From positions 930,001 to 994,000 of the forward strand of contig NC_010161.1 of the NCBI RefSeq assembly GCF_000196435.1: a stretch of 64,000 nucleotides of DNA, read 5' to 3'. The position numbers and the translations under genes were made by a program. This document shows positions 40,902-50,302 of the stretch, one piece after another. The notes below the pieces were generated by a model. That model saw only the letters and a list, made by a program, of their open reading frames with translations. It was not told the DNA's origin and made no database searches. The DNA comes from Bartonella tribocorum CIP 105476. Its GTDB lineage: Bacteria > Pseudomonadota > Alphaproteobacteria > Rhizobiales > Rhizobiaceae. How positions within the stretch are numbered: the stretch's first letter is position 1; the number at the start of each line of letters is the position of its first letter.

Positions 40902-43253
40902 ATGCCATCTTTTACACCTAGTCTTGAAGAAGTTTTGCATCGTGCGTTAACAATCGCCACTCAAGCGCGGCATGAATATGCAACATTAGAGCATCTTCTC
41001 CTTGCGCTGTTAGATGATGCCGATGCAAATTCTGTTATTCAGGCATGCCAAGTAGATGTGGAAGAATTGCGCGAACGCTTAACCAACTATCTTCGCTCAG
41101 AGCTAGATGAACAGATTGGAGCTGATGAGGATACAAAGCCCACAGCTTTCTTCCAGCGTGTTATCCAACGTGCGGTGATTCATGCGCAATCTGCGGGAAA
41201 AGATGAAGTGTCAGGGGCAAATGTTCTTGTTGCAATTTTTTCTGAACGTGAAAGCCATGCTGCCTATTTTCTTCAGGAGATGGGAATGACACGCTATGAT
41301 GCTGTACGTTTTATTTCACATAGTATTACGCGTGATGATGGATTATCCATGTTACTTGAAGGTCTTGAAGAGCAATTAGATCAACAGATTTCAGACAATG
41401 GTGAAAGAATAACAAGTGCTTTAACAAGTTATTGTGTTGATCTCAATTGTAAAGCACGGAATGGGAAAATTGATTTATTAATTGGTCGTGAAAGAGAAAT
41501 TTCACGCATGATTCAGATTTTATGTCGACGATCAAAAAATAATCCGCTTTTGGTTGGTGATCCTGGAGTAGGAAAAACCGCGATTATTGAGGGATTGGCA
41601 AAGCGTATTGTTGATGGGCAAGTGCCTGAGGTTTTATCAAATGCAACGATATTTTCTCTTGATATGGGGGGACTCGTTGCTGGTACACGTTATCGCGGCG
41701 ATTTTGAAGAACGATTAAAGCAAGTTATTAAAGAGTTTGAGCTATATCCAGATGCTATTTTATTTATTGATGAAATTCATACCTTAATCGGTGCAGGGGC
41801 AACATTAGGGGGAAATATGGATGCAGCAAATCTTTTAAAACCTGCATTATCTTCTGGAGCTATGCGGTGTATTGGGGCGACGACTTACAGAGAATATCGA
41901 AAATTCTTTGAACAAGACCGTGCTTTAGAGCGCCGTTTTCAGAAGATTGATATTAATGAACCTTCTGTTTCTGATGCGATTAAGATTTTGCAGGGGATGA
42001 AGCCTTACTTTGAAGATTTTCATCAGATCAAATATACAGATCAGGCGATGAAGGCATCCGTAGAATTATCTTCACGCTATATGGTTGATCGTAGATTACC
42101 TGATAAAGCAATTGATATTATTGATGAAAGTGGTGCAGCGCAAAAGATTTTGCCACAAAAACAGCGTAAAAAAACGATAGGTGTTAAAGAAATTGAAGCA
42201 ACTATCGCTACAATTGCAAGGATTCCATCCAAAACAGTTTCGCGGAATGATCAGAAGATATTGAGTAAGCTTGAGAGAGAGCTCAAGCACGTTGTTTATG
42301 GGCAAGATCAGGCAATTTCTGTCTTAGTTTCATCCATAAAATTGGCACGAGCAGGTTTACGCGAACCAGATAAACCAATAGGCAGTTATTTATTTTCAGG
42401 ACCAACAGGTGTTGGAAAAACTGAAGTTGCAAAACAGCTTGCATCATCTTTAGGCATTGAACTATTACGTTTTGATATGTCAGAATATATGGAGCGTCAT
42501 ACGGTAGCGCGCTTAATCGGTGCCCCTCCAGGCTACATAGGTTTTGATCAAGGAGGTCTCCTTACAGATGCAGTTGATCAGAAGCCTCACGCAGTCCTAT
42601 TGCTCGATGAGATTGAAAAAGCCCATCCAGAGTTATTTAATATTTTATTGCAGGTCATGGATTATGGTCGATTAACAGACCATAATGGCAAGAAAATTGA
42701 TTTCCGCAATATTATTTTGATTCTGACAACCAATGCTGGTGCTTCAGATATGGCAAAATCAGCTATTGGATTTGGGAAAGTCCATCGTGATGGTGAGGAT
42801 ATAGAAGCAATCAACCGGTTATTTACACCAGAATTTCGTAATCGGTTAGATGCAATTATTCCGTTTGCGCCTTTATCTCACTTAAGCATCAATCAGATCG
42901 TGCAAAAATTTATTTTTCAGCTTGAAGCACAATTAGCTGATCGGGAGATCTGTTTTGAATTAAGCCCTTCTGCAACTTTATGGCTTTCCAATAAAGGATA
43001 TGATTCTCAGATGGGAGCACGCCCATTAGGCCGTGTTATACAAGAATATATTAAAAAGCCATTAGCGGATGAAATTTTATTTGGAAAGTTACGCAATGGT
43101 GGCATCGTTCGCGTATTGACGCAAAAATCAAATGGTGAAAAAGAAAGATTACAGTTAGAAATTTCTTCTTCCGATCTATCTGTTGGCTCAAAGAAAAGTA
43201 AAATAAAAAATTTTACAAAAAAACATGCAGGAAAGAAAAGCACAACATCTTAA
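40902..43253 (+). CDS. clpA: ClpA, ATPase unfoldase of ClpAP
   Basis: 783 residues. The N-terminal Clp-N repeat domain ([20 protein letters not shown]) binds ClpS. Two AAA+ modules follow, with Walker A motifs GDPGVGKT and GPTGVGKT, Walker B motifs LFIDEIHTL and [11 protein letters not shown], and the pore-loop region [13 protein letters not shown]. There is no long ClpB-type coiled coil between them, so it is ClpA and not ClpB. The C-terminus is basic ([18 protein letters not shown]), perhaps a lineage extension. It works with ClpP from the other end of the window. Its stop codon lies inside the first copy of a 15-base direct repeat. Confidence 0.96.
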   Translation: MPSFTPSLEEVLHRALTIATQARHEYATLEHLLLALLDDADANSVIQACQVDVEELRERLTNYLRSELDEQIGADEDTKPTAFFQRVIQRAVIHAQSAGKDEVSGANVLVAIFSERESHAAYFLQEMGMTRYDAVRFISHSITRDDGLSMLLEGLEEQLDQQISDNGERITSALTSYCVDLNCKARNGKIDLLIGREREISRMIQILCRRSKNNPLLVGDPGVGKTAIIEGLAKRIVDGQVPEVLSNATIFSLDMGGLVAGTRYRGDFEERLKQVIKEFELYPDAILFIDEIHTLIGAGATLGGNMDAANLLKPALSSGAMRCIGATTYREYRKFFEQDRALERRFQKIDINEPSVSDAIKILQGMKPYFEDFHQIKYTDQAMKASVELSSRYMVDRRLPDKAIDIIDESGAAQKILPQKQRKKTIGVKEIEATIATIARIPSKTVSRNDQKILSKLERELKHVVYGQDQAISVLVSSIKLARAGLREPDKPIGSYLFSGPTGVGKTEVAKQLASSLGIELLRFDMSEYMERHTVARLIGAPPGYIGFDQGGLLTDAVDQKPHAVLLLDEIEKAHPELFNILLQVMDYGRLTDHNGKKIDFRNIILILTTNAGASDMAKSAIGFGKVHRDGEDIEAINRLFTPEFRNRLDAIIPFAPLSHLSINQIVQKFIFQLEAQLADREICFELSPSATLWLSNKGYDSQMGARPLGRVIQEYIKKPLADEILFGKLRNGGIVRVLTQKSNGEKERLQLEISSSDLSVGSKKSKIKNFTKKHAGKKSTTS

Positions 43254-43282
43254 GAACATGTTACGAGTTAAGAACATGTTAC
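43250..43282. repeat. 15-base direct repeat at the clpA/HIT gene ends
   Basis: TTAAGAACATGTTAC occurs twice, at 43250-43264 and 43268-43282, three bases apart. Each copy contains the palindrome AACATGTT. The first contains the clpA stop codon and the second contains the stop of the convergent HIT gene. Confidence 0.85.
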
Positions 43283-43701
43283 AAGGCGGCACGAATTTTT
43301 TTTGCATTTTCTTCAAGTATTTCTGTAGGCGTTATCACCCCGTTGTGAGGGGTAAGTTCTATTCCTTCCATACGTGGTATAATATGAAAATGGAGATGAT
43401 AAACGGTTTGTTGACTAGCCGCTTCATTGAATTGCATGATCGTTATACCATCTGCTTGAAAGGCTTTTTTGACGGCATTGGCAATTTTTTGAACAGCTTT
43501 AATAACAGGAAATAATATTTCAGTATCGGCATCAAGTAAGTTTCTAGAACCTTTTTTGGGAATGACCAACGTATGACCTGGTGCTTGTGGCATGATATCC
43601 ATGAAGCCAATAACATCATCATCTTCGTAAACACGAACAGAAGGGATTTCATTACGAATTAATTTAGCAAAAATATTGTTATTGTCATAAGTTTGTTTCA
43701 T
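43279..43701 (-). CDS. HIT-family nucleotide hydrolase/transferase
   Basis: 140-residue histidine-triad protein. The HIT motif HLHFHIIP puts histidines at about 102, 104 and 106. The N-terminal half has the family pattern FAKLIRNEIPSVRVYEDDDVIGFMDI and GHTLVIPKKG. These Hint-like enzymes hydrolyse adenosine phosphoramidates and related substrates; the physiological target is unknown. AAGGAA precedes the ATG. It converges on clpA and the two stop codons are separated by a short direct repeat. Confidence 0.93.
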   Translation of the reverse strand: MKQTYDNNNIFAKLIRNEIPSVRVYEDDDVIGFMDIMPQAPGHTLVIPKKGSRNLLDADTEILFPVIKAVQKIANAVKKAFQADGITIMQFNEAASQQTVYHLHFHIIPRMEGIELTPHNGVITPTEILEENAKKIRAAL

Positions 43702-43834
43702 ACAAATATTTCCTTTATGGATAAGTTTAGAATTCTAATTTCAAAACGGAAAAATGCAAGGTTTATCAGAGTGTAAGACAAAAAAATATTTTGACTTCAG
43801 TTATCTTTAAGAGACGCACTATTTTAATGAAGAT

Positions 43835-44296
43835 TTAGATTTCTATGATGGCTTCAACTTCTACAGGAACATCCATAGGAAGAGAGGCAACGCCAATAGC
43901 AGAACGGGCATGTTTCCCAATTTCACCAAGAATGTCGACGAATAAATCAGAAGCTCCATTAGCGACAAAAGGGATATCAGTAAAATGAGAATCGACAGCC
44001 ACAAAAACAGTAATTTTTACCACGCGTTTTATTCTATTGAGATCACCCAGCGTTGCTTTGAGTTGAGCGAGAATATTGAGAGCACAAGCTTCAGATGCTT
44101 TTTGGGCTTGTTCAGCATTCACAGTTGCACCAACTTTACCGATGGCTATAGGTTTTCCATTGATAAGAGGGAGCTGCCCAGAAATAAAGAGTTGATTGCC
44201 ACTTTGTGAAGTGCTGATGTAATTAGCAAGGGGTTGCGTTGCTGCCGGAAGGGTGATTCCCAATTTTTCTAAGTTTCTTTCAATCCCATTGGTCAT
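43835..44296 (-). CDS. RidA/YjgF-family protein
   Basis: 153 residues of the Rid superfamily. Typical pieces are FISGQLPLINGKPI near the middle of the N-terminal half, AQKASEACALNILAQLKATLGDLNRIKRVVKITVFV, and HARSAIGVASLPMDVPVEVEAIIEI at the end. The last contains the Arg found in enamine/imine deaminases (RSAIGV). The likely role is clearing reactive 2-aminoacrylate-type intermediates, which would fit a cell with an active serine dehydratase; the link is inference. GGAG lies eight bases before the ATG. It is monocistronic, with the HIT gene 133 bases downstream on the same strand. Confidence 0.9.
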   Translation of the reverse strand: MTNGIERNLEKLGITLPAATQPLANYISTSQSGNQLFISGQLPLINGKPIAIGKVGATVNAEQAQKASEACALNILAQLKATLGDLNRIKRVVKITVFVAVDSHFTDIPFVANGASDLFVDILGEIGKHARSAIGVASLPMDVPVEVEAIIEI

Positions 44297-44438
44297 AATT
44301 TAAACTCCATAGCTGTTCTATATATTCATTGCATAACCTATTTTTTAATTTAAGGAAATGTGTGGTTAATGGAGAAATTAGCCTTTTTTGCCTTATTGTA
44401 TGATGTTATGCAACGGGGATAAAGTTTGGAAGTTGGGA

Positions 44439-45275
44439 ATGATTAGAGCATTATTTATAATAATTTTATATATTGTTTTTTTCTGTACAGTGAGAGCTGA
44501 AGAGCCTATTTTTATTGCACCTCATCGAGCAATTTATGATTTTCATCTCGATAGTGTTTCTCATGAAATGACAATTTCTGGGATGTCAGGGCGAATGGTT
44601 TACGAGCTTACTGGTTCGGCATGCCAAGGCTATAGCACACGTTTTCGTTTCATTAGCCGTCTTCATGTTGAAGATATGCCGGTACGTTTAACGGATCAAC
44701 AGACGACGAGTTATGAAACAGGAGATAGTCGTACATTTCGTTTTAATATTACCGATCAAGAGGGAGAAGAGGTTGCACATCGTGCCGAAGGGGTCGCGGA
44801 GCGAACGGAAGATGGTATTACGGTTACCTTAAAGACGCCAAAGGAAAAAGAATATAAGCTCGCGATGGCAGAATTTCCAATGATGCAACTAAAGAATATT
44901 ATCCGCCATGCAAAAGCGGGGGATCATTTTTATAACGCTACTGTATTTGATGGGACAAATAAAGCAGATAAAGTTATAAAAGAAAGTATCGCCATAGGGG
45001 AAAAGAAGGCGCTTTTATCTGACAGTGAGACGGAAAAAATGAGAAAATTGGATGAAGAAGAATATTGGCCTGTTACAATCTCTTATTTTGATGATAGTGA
45101 AAATAAAGATGGCTTGCCGGTTTATCGAAGCAGTTTTCTCTTACATGAGAATGGTGTCATGCGTGATCTTCATATAGATTATGGAACTTTTTCAGTACGT
45201 GCAAAATTGAACAGCCTTGAATTCCTCGAACTTGGGAAAGATCTTGGTCAATGTGAAAATGCAAATATTAAATGA
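44439..45275 (+). CDS. eipB: EipB-like cell envelope integrity protein (DUF1849)
   Basis: 278 residues. An N-terminal hydrophobic signal peptide (MIRALFIIILYIVFFCTVRA) indicates export to the periplasm. The mature protein follows the DUF1849 pattern: HRAIYDFHL, SGRMVYELTGSACQGY, RFRFISRLHVED, DSRTFRFN, and a long beta-rich part ending in LGQCEN. Cysteines at about 62 and 272 match the conserved pair that forms a disulfide in Brucella EipB, a beta-spiral protein needed for envelope integrity. The ATG at 44439 is chosen so that the signal peptide is at the true N-terminus. The rpsB operon follows on the same strand. Confidence 0.88.
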   Translation: MIRALFIIILYIVFFCTVRAEEPIFIAPHRAIYDFHLDSVSHEMTISGMSGRMVYELTGSACQGYSTRFRFISRLHVEDMPVRLTDQQTTSYETGDSRTFRFNITDQEGEEVAHRAEGVAERTEDGITVTLKTPKEKEYKLAMAEFPMMQLKNIIRHAKAGDHFYNATVFDGTNKADKVIKESIAIGEKKALLSDSETEKMRKLDEEEYWPVTISYFDDSENKDGLPVYRSSFLLHENGVMRDLHIDYGTFSVRAKLNSLEFLELGKDLGQCENANIK

Positions 45276-45382
45276 TTGAAGAAAATGACTTGAAAAAGAA
45301 TCAAAGTTTAGTATGTTTGCGCTATTCCACACGCGGAGTTTGGGTGCTTATAGATGATCTCGAGAGAAAAGTCTAGCAAGCA

Positions 45383-45418
45383 TCCGCCGGTAGCAGGTTT
45401 TCCTGCTTTTTCCGCGGA
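45383..45418 (+). promoter_or_regulatory. Hairpin in the rpsB leader
   Basis: An inner stem AGCAGG / CCTGCT with a 4-base loop sits inside an outer stem TCCGC / GCGGA, ending 25 bases before the rpsB ATG. In bacteria the rpsB leader commonly binds S2 and represses the operon; the match to a known leader family was not tested. Confidence 0.55.
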
Positions 45419-45443
45419 GGTTGAACCGGAAAGGATAAAATTT

Positions 45444-46244
45444 ATGGCACTACCCGATTTTACTATGCACCAGCTTTTAGAAGCAGGTGTACATTTTGGT
45501 CACCAGACTCATCGCTGGAATCCCAAAATGACTCCCTATATTTATGGTCAGCGTAATAATATTCATATTATTGATCTTGCTCAGACCGTTCCGCTTTTAC
45601 ATCAAGCGCTTAAACTTGTTTCAGATACTGTTGCGCGTGGTGGTCGTATTCTCTTTGTTGGAACAAAACGGCAAGCGTCTGAAATTATTGCTGATGCAGC
45701 GAATCGTTCCGCCCAATATTATGTTAATGCGCGTTGGCTTGGCGGTATGCTGACGAACTGGAAAACAATTTCCAATTCAATACATCGTTTGCGGAAGCTT
45801 GATAAAATTCTTGCTGCTGAAGCGCAAGGCTTTACCAAAAAGGAACGTTTAAATCTTGAACGTGATCGTGAAAAGCTTAATCGTGCGCTTGGTGGTATTA
45901 AAGATATGGGCTCTGTTCCAGATCTTATCTTTGTCATCGATACAAATAAAGAAAATATTGCACTCCAAGAAGCAAAACGTTTAGGTATTCCGGTGATTGC
46001 TATTATTGATACCAATTGTGATCCCGACGACGTAACACATCCCATACCAGGTAATGACGATGCTTCACGTGCAATTTCTCTTTATTGCGATCTTTTTGCT
46101 CGTGCTGCTCTTGATGGTATTGCTCGTCAGCAAGGTGCAATGGGTATCGATTTAGGAGCTCAAGTTGATGCACCTGTGGAGCCTGTTTTGGAAGAAGTGG
46201 AGCCTGTTTTGGAAGAAAGTGCGGTTTTGGCAGTTTCTGAGTAA
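45444..46244 (+). CDS. rpsB: Ribosomal protein S2
   Basis: 266 residues. The N-terminus [20 protein letters not shown] and the blocks [27 protein letters not shown] and [15 protein letters not shown] are all typical. S2 joins the small subunit late and is needed for binding S1. The ATG at 45444 follows AAAGGAT; upstream in-frame codons belong to the leader. The acidic C-terminal tail includes a perfect 21-base tandem duplication coding VEPVLEE twice. tsf follows after about 100 bases with a hairpin between. Confidence 0.97.
   Translation: MALPDFTMHQLLEAGVHFGHQTHRWNPKMTPYIYGQRNNIHIIDLAQTVPLLHQALKLVSDTVARGGRILFVGTKRQASEIIADAANRSAQYYVNARWLGGMLTNWKTISNSIHRLRKLDKILAAEAQGFTKKERLNLERDREKLNRALGGIKDMGSVPDLIFVIDTNKENIALQEAKRLGIPVIAIIDTNCDPDDVTHPIPGNDDASRAISLYCDLFARAALDGIARQQGAMGIDLGAQVDAPVEPVLEEVEPVLEESAVLAVSE
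46176..46217 (+). repeat. 21-base tandem duplication inside rpsB
   Basis: GTGGAGCCTGTTTTGGAAGA plus A is repeated exactly at 46176-46196 and 46197-46217. It adds a second VEPVLEE to the acidic tail of S2 without changing the frame. Confidence 0.92.
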
Positions 46245-46295
46245 TTATAAAACGCCTAGTTAAGGTACTTTTATTATCTAAAGAAAAAGTTATAG

Positions 46296-46321
46296 GCGTG
46301 CAGAGGAAATTTGCACGCTTT
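46296..46321 (+). terminator. Intercistronic hairpin between rpsB and tsf
   Basis: GCGTGCA pairs with TGCACGC around a 9-base loop, followed by a short TTT. A weak attenuator is known at this place in other bacteria and sets the S2 to EF-Ts ratio. Confidence 0.6.
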
Positions 46322-46347
46322 CACTGTTACAGAATGAAGAGGCAAAT

Positions 46348-47271
46348 ATGAGCGTTACTGCTGCACAAGTAAAAGAACTTCGAGAATTATCTGGCGCCGG
46401 TATGATGGACTGTAAAGCAGCTCTAGCAGAAACCAATGGTGATATGGACGCTGCTGTTGATTGGCTTCGTAAAAAAGGGATAGCTAAAGCAGATAAAAAG
46501 GCAGGTCGTACAGCAGCTGAGGGATTAATCGGAGTTGTATCAAAAGATTCACATGCAGTTTTGGTTGAGATTAATTCTGAAACAGATTTTGTTGCACGCA
46601 ATGATGGATTTCAAGACATTGTGCGTAATGTAGCAACGGCTGCTTTAGATACGCCAGGTGATGTTGAATCTGTTTCTGTTTCTCTTTATCCAGGCTCTGA
46701 GAAGACTGTAGAGCTTACAATTAAAGATGCAATTGGTACGATTGGCGAAAATATGACGTTTCGTCGTTCCGCTAAATTATCTGTTGAGAATGGTGTTGTT
46801 GCGACTTATATACACAATAGTGTGTCTGATGGGCTTGGGAAACTTGGTGTTTTGGTTGCAATTGAAACAACGGGAAATAAAGAAGCTGCTCTTGCTTTTG
46901 GTCGGCAGGTCGCGATGCATATTGCGGCAACCAATCCATTAGCGCTTACCGCACAGGATGTTGATGCTGGTGCTGTTGAACGTGAAAAAGCAATTTTTTC
47001 AGATCAAGCACGTCAGTCTGGAAAACCTGAAAATATCATTGAAAAAATGGTAGAAGGGCGTATGCGTAAGTTTTTTGAAGAGGTTGTTTTGCTTTCTCAA
47101 GCTTTTGTTATGAATCCTGATATGACTGTTGAGGCTGCTTTAAAGGACGCTGAGAAATCAATAGGTGCTCCAGCAAAAATCACAGGCTTTATTCGTTTTG
47201 CACTCGGGGAAGGTGTAGAAAAAGAGGAGACTGATTTTGCTGCAGAGGTTGCAGCAGCTGTAAAAGGCTAG
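46348..47271 (+). CDS. tsf: Elongation factor Ts
   Basis: 307 residues. EF-Ts exchanges GDP for GTP on EF-Tu. The N-terminal UBA-like domain ([32 protein letters not shown]) and the core signature [19 protein letters not shown] stretch ([18 protein letters not shown]) are present. The C-terminal part includes [10 protein letters not shown] and [22 protein letters not shown] precedes the ATG. It sits in the conserved rpsB-tsf-pyrH-frr order. Confidence 0.97.
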   Translation: MSVTAAQVKELRELSGAGMMDCKAALAETNGDMDAAVDWLRKKGIAKADKKAGRTAAEGLIGVVSKDSHAVLVEINSETDFVARNDGFQDIVRNVATAALDTPGDVESVSVSLYPGSEKTVELTIKDAIGTIGENMTFRRSAKLSVENGVVATYIHNSVSDGLGKLGVLVAIETTGNKEAALAFGRQVAMHIAATNPLALTAQDVDAGAVEREKAIFSDQARQSGKPENIIEKMVEGRMRKFFEEVVLLSQAFVMNPDMTVEAALKDAEKSIGAPAKITGFIRFALGEGVEKEETDFAAEVAAAVKG

Positions 47272-47427
47272 TTATTGCAAACTCTTGATCAGAGATTTAA
47301 AATCATTATTGGTTTTAGAAACTCTGATGGAGACAATGTGAGTGTTGTGAGGGCGTCACGTGAAAAAAAGTGGTGCCCTTCGTGGTGTCGAAAGCAAAAA
47401 GTAAATGTGCTTTTGGGGAGATTATTG

Positions 47428-48147
47428 ATGGCATTAGCACGTCCATATAAACGTATTCTTTTAAAGGCTTCTGGTGAAGCTCTTATGGGGGGGCAGAGCT
47501 TTGGCATTGATGTTTCTGTTGTCGACCGTATTGCAGCTGATATTGCAGAAGTGCGCGCAATGGGGATAGAAGTTGCGGTTGTTATCGGTGGGGGGAATAT
47601 TTTTCGTGGTGTTGCTGTTGCTTCGCATGGTGGGGATCGCGTGACAGGCGATCATATGGGAATGCTTGCAACGGCTATTAACTCTTTAGCGTTGCGAACA
47701 TCATTGACAAAGCTAGGGGTTGAAACGGTCGTGCTCTCTGCGATTGCGATGCCACAAATTTGTGAAAGTTTCTCGCAACGTAAAGCAATAGCTTATATGA
47801 ATCAGGGAAAAGTTGTTATTTTTGCGGGTGGTACAGGAAATCCCTTTTTTACCACTGATTCTGCTGCGACTTTACGTGCAGCAGAAATTGGTGCAGATGT
47901 CCTTCTTAAAGGAACACAAGTCGATGGTATTTATTCAGCAGATCCAAAGATAGACCCTACAGCTAAGCGTTTTGATCAATTGACACATGTTGAAATTTTG
48001 CAATGGGGATTATCGGTTATGGATTCAACGGCGGTCACTTTAGCCCGTGAGAACAATGTACCGATTATTGTATATTCCATTCATGAAAAAGGCGGTTTAG
48101 CTAAGGTCTTGAATGGAACAGGGCGCTTTACAATGGTATCGGAATAA
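47428..48147 (+). CDS. pyrH: Uridylate kinase (UMP kinase)
   Basis: 239 residues of the amino-acid-kinase fold. It phosphorylates UMP to UDP in pyrimidine nucleotide synthesis. The phosphate-binding start [14 protein letters not shown], the [10 protein letters not shown] loop and [15 protein letters not shown] are clear, as are the later [14 protein letters not shown] and DGIYSADPK. The ATG at 47428 follows GGGGAG. A much earlier in-frame TTG would add 51 residues with no family support and is rejected. Confidence 0.97.
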   Translation: MALARPYKRILLKASGEALMGGQSFGIDVSVVDRIAADIAEVRAMGIEVAVVIGGGNIFRGVAVASHGGDRVTGDHMGMLATAINSLALRTSLTKLGVETVVLSAIAMPQICESFSQRKAIAYMNQGKVVIFAGGTGNPFFTTDSAATLRAAEIGADVLLKGTQVDGIYSADPKIDPTAKRFDQLTHVEILQWGLSVMDSTAVTLARENNVPIIVYSIHEKGGLAKVLNGTGRFTMVSE

Positions 48148-48184
48148 GGATAAGCTTCAAAGGACAATTGAAGGAGACAGAAAT

Positions 48185-48745
48185 ATGAATGTTGCATCAA
48201 TTATGGATGATCTGAAACGTCGCATGGATGGCGCTATTGTGGCTTTTAAACATGAATTAGGTGGCTTGCGGACGGGACGGGCATCGGCGAGTTTATTAGA
48301 ACCATTAACCGTTGAATCTTATGGTTCTGTTGTACACATCAATCAGGTTGCTAATATTTCTGTTCCCGAACCTCGGATGCTTTTCGTTTCTGTATGGGAT
48401 AAAACGATGGTAGGAGCTGTTGAGCGTGCTATTCGCGATTCTGGTCTTGGTTTGAATCCTATAACTGATGGTACGAATTTACGTATTCCTTTGCCTGAGT
48501 TGAATGAAGAGCGCCGTAAGGAACTTGTGAAAATTGCGCATCACTATGCAGAGCAAGCGCGTGTTGCGACACGTCATGTTCGTCGTGATGGTATGGACAA
48601 TTTGAAAAAGTTAGAAAAAGATGGCGAAATTGGACAAGATGAAGCCCATAGTTTATCCGAGAAAGTTCAAAAACTCACAGATGAAACTATTGCTGATATC
48701 GATAAAATTTTAGCCGTAAAAGAATCTGAAATTATGCACGTTTAA
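48185..48745 (+). CDS. frr: Ribosome recycling factor
   Basis: 186 residues, the normal length. RRF splits the post-termination ribosome with EF-G. Family blocks are [25 protein letters not shown], [23 protein letters not shown] stretch, [28 protein letters not shown] and the C-terminal helix [28 protein letters not shown] lies just before the ATG at 48185. In many relatives uppS follows directly; here a 0.7-kb gap separates it from cdsA. Confidence 0.97.
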   Translation: MNVASIMDDLKRRMDGAIVAFKHELGGLRTGRASASLLEPLTVESYGSVVHINQVANISVPEPRMLFVSVWDKTMVGAVERAIRDSGLGLNPITDGTNLRIPLPELNEERRKELVKIAHHYAEQARVATRHVRRDGMDNLKKLEKDGEIGQDEAHSLSEKVQKLTDETIADIDKILAVKESEIMHV

Positions 48746-49471
48746 GGCGGTTTTTTCGCTAGAAAAAATATTCTACTCCCAGCGTGTAAATTATTTTTAT
48801 TGGATAAGAGCAGGGAGTAATGTGCACTGTGATCGCAAGGTGTGATGCAGGAAGTTATTTTATCGTTTTATCATCTTGATTAAGAGAAAGATTGATTTGA
48901 GGGTGATGCTTTTATTCTTTAATTTGTGAGTGAATTCTGCCCTTTATTGGAGGACACTGTTTAACAGCATGATGAGAAATATTATGAGGGATTATTCAAA
49001 TATTCTAAGATGGATTTGGGGAAATAATAATATAGCGCAAAAAATAATGCTTTAATCTTTCTCTTACCACCCATTATAAAACATGCACGTAGGATGGGGA
49101 AAGCGGATGTTGTGGGGCGTCATTCGTTTTTAATGATGAAGAGTTGATAGAGAAGCTTTTTATACAGAAACCTATATAGTTGATTAATGTGGGGCGTAGA
49201 TAGCTGCTTTTTTATTTTACGTTTGAGAAAATATTTGAAAATGAGAAAATATTTGAAAACTTATTTTAGGATTAACTCTTGATAAGAAAGATTTTTGAAG
49301 CTGTTTTCATTGATTATTCGTCTTATAAGCGCTATCTTGGTAGACGAGATCATTTATGGTAAATTATAAGAGAAACTTGTACGAGTATGAAATAAAAATA
49401 CGAGGTAGGGAAGTTTTTATTGCATCAATTTTAGAGCTTGTATTTTCTATTTTTATTGTTTGGATGTTGTT
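48746..49471. other. Gap between frr and cdsA where uppS is expected
   Basis: About 725 bases with no intact gene. In related bacteria the undecaprenyl diphosphate synthase gene uppS occupies this place and is about this size. I could not find its hallmark motifs (DGNGRWA, the SxENW region, IRTSGE) in any frame. Weak resemblances were seen only at scattered spots and are not convincing. The region also holds a perfect 18-base tandem duplication at 49224-49259. Confidence 0.55.
49224..49259. repeat. 18-base tandem duplication
   Basis: TGAGAAAATATTTGAAAA occurs twice head to tail, at 49224-49241 and 49242-49259, without mismatch. It lies in non-coding DNA between frr and cdsA. Confidence 0.9.
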
Positions 49472-50287
49472 TTGTCTAATTTGGTTTATCGTGTTTTAAC
49501 AGCTTTTGTGTTTGGCATTATCGCTTTGTATCTGACATGGTTGGGAGGAACCACTTTTTTTCTGTTTGCGTGGTGTATTGGCGGTTTTATTCTTTATGAG
49601 TGGATGAGGATTACTGAAGAGAAGTGGTGTTTTTTACAAAAGATATTAGCAGGTATTTTTTATTTTCTCTTTGGCTTTTTTTTGGTGTTGAATGTCTCTG
49701 CTGTGCTGGTTTTTTGTGTTTTAATCGTATTGGCTGCGGTGTTGGCTATTATATCTATAAAAAACAGTGGTTGGGTTTTTTGTGGTTTTTTATATGCATC
49801 TTTTCCTGTTGTAGCTTTATGCTTTTTACGGGATCATGAGATATTGGGGTTCCAAGTTGTTATTTTCTTATTTACGATAGTTTGGGGAACCGACATTGGT
49901 GGATATTTTATCGGACGTGCATTGGGGGGGCCTAAATTAGCACCACAATTTTCTCCAAATAAAACATGGTCAGGAGCACTTGGTGGTACATTTGTCGGTG
50001 TTTTTGGTGGTATATGGGTTGCTTTTGTATTTTTTGATATAAATTTAGCAAGTTTTTTTGTACCATTCCTTACACTTGTTTTGTCCGTTGTTTCGCAATT
50101 GAGTGATTTAGGACAATCATGGTTTAAAAGACGGTTTTCTGTTAAAGACTCCAGTTCTTTATTGCCTGGACATGGTGGTTTTATGGATCGTATGGATGGA
50201 TTGGTAGGGGCAACTTGTCTTCTTTATTTAATTGGTTCATTGATGTTTGATATGGATACACCTTTTAATCTTTTTAGTATGATTTAA
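49472..50287 (+). CDS. cdsA: Phosphatidate cytidylyltransferase
   Basis: 271 residues from a TTG at 49472. This inner-membrane enzyme makes CDP-diacylglycerol, the precursor of all phospholipids. Many hydrophobic spans are present. The family signature is near the end (SQLSDLGQSWFKRRFSVKD, then LLPGHGGFMDRMDG), preceded by FSPNKTWSGALGG. An in-frame TTG at 49460 is an alternative start; the later one gives the usual SNL...RVLTA N-terminus and has GGA upstream. rseP follows after 15 bases. Confidence 0.93.
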   Translation: MSNLVYRVLTAFVFGIIALYLTWLGGTTFFLFAWCIGGFILYEWMRITEEKWCFLQKILAGIFYFLFGFFLVLNVSAVLVFCVLIVLAAVLAIISIKNSGWVFCGFLYASFPVVALCFLRDHEILGFQVVIFLFTIVWGTDIGGYFIGRALGGPKLAPQFSPNKTWSGALGGTFVGVFGGIWVAFVFFDINLASFFVPFLTLVLSVVSQLSDLGQSWFKRRFSVKDSSSLLPGHGGFMDRMDGLVGATCLLYLIGSLMFDMDTPFNLFSMI

Positions 50288-50302
50288 TAGGGAGAAGATA
50301 TT

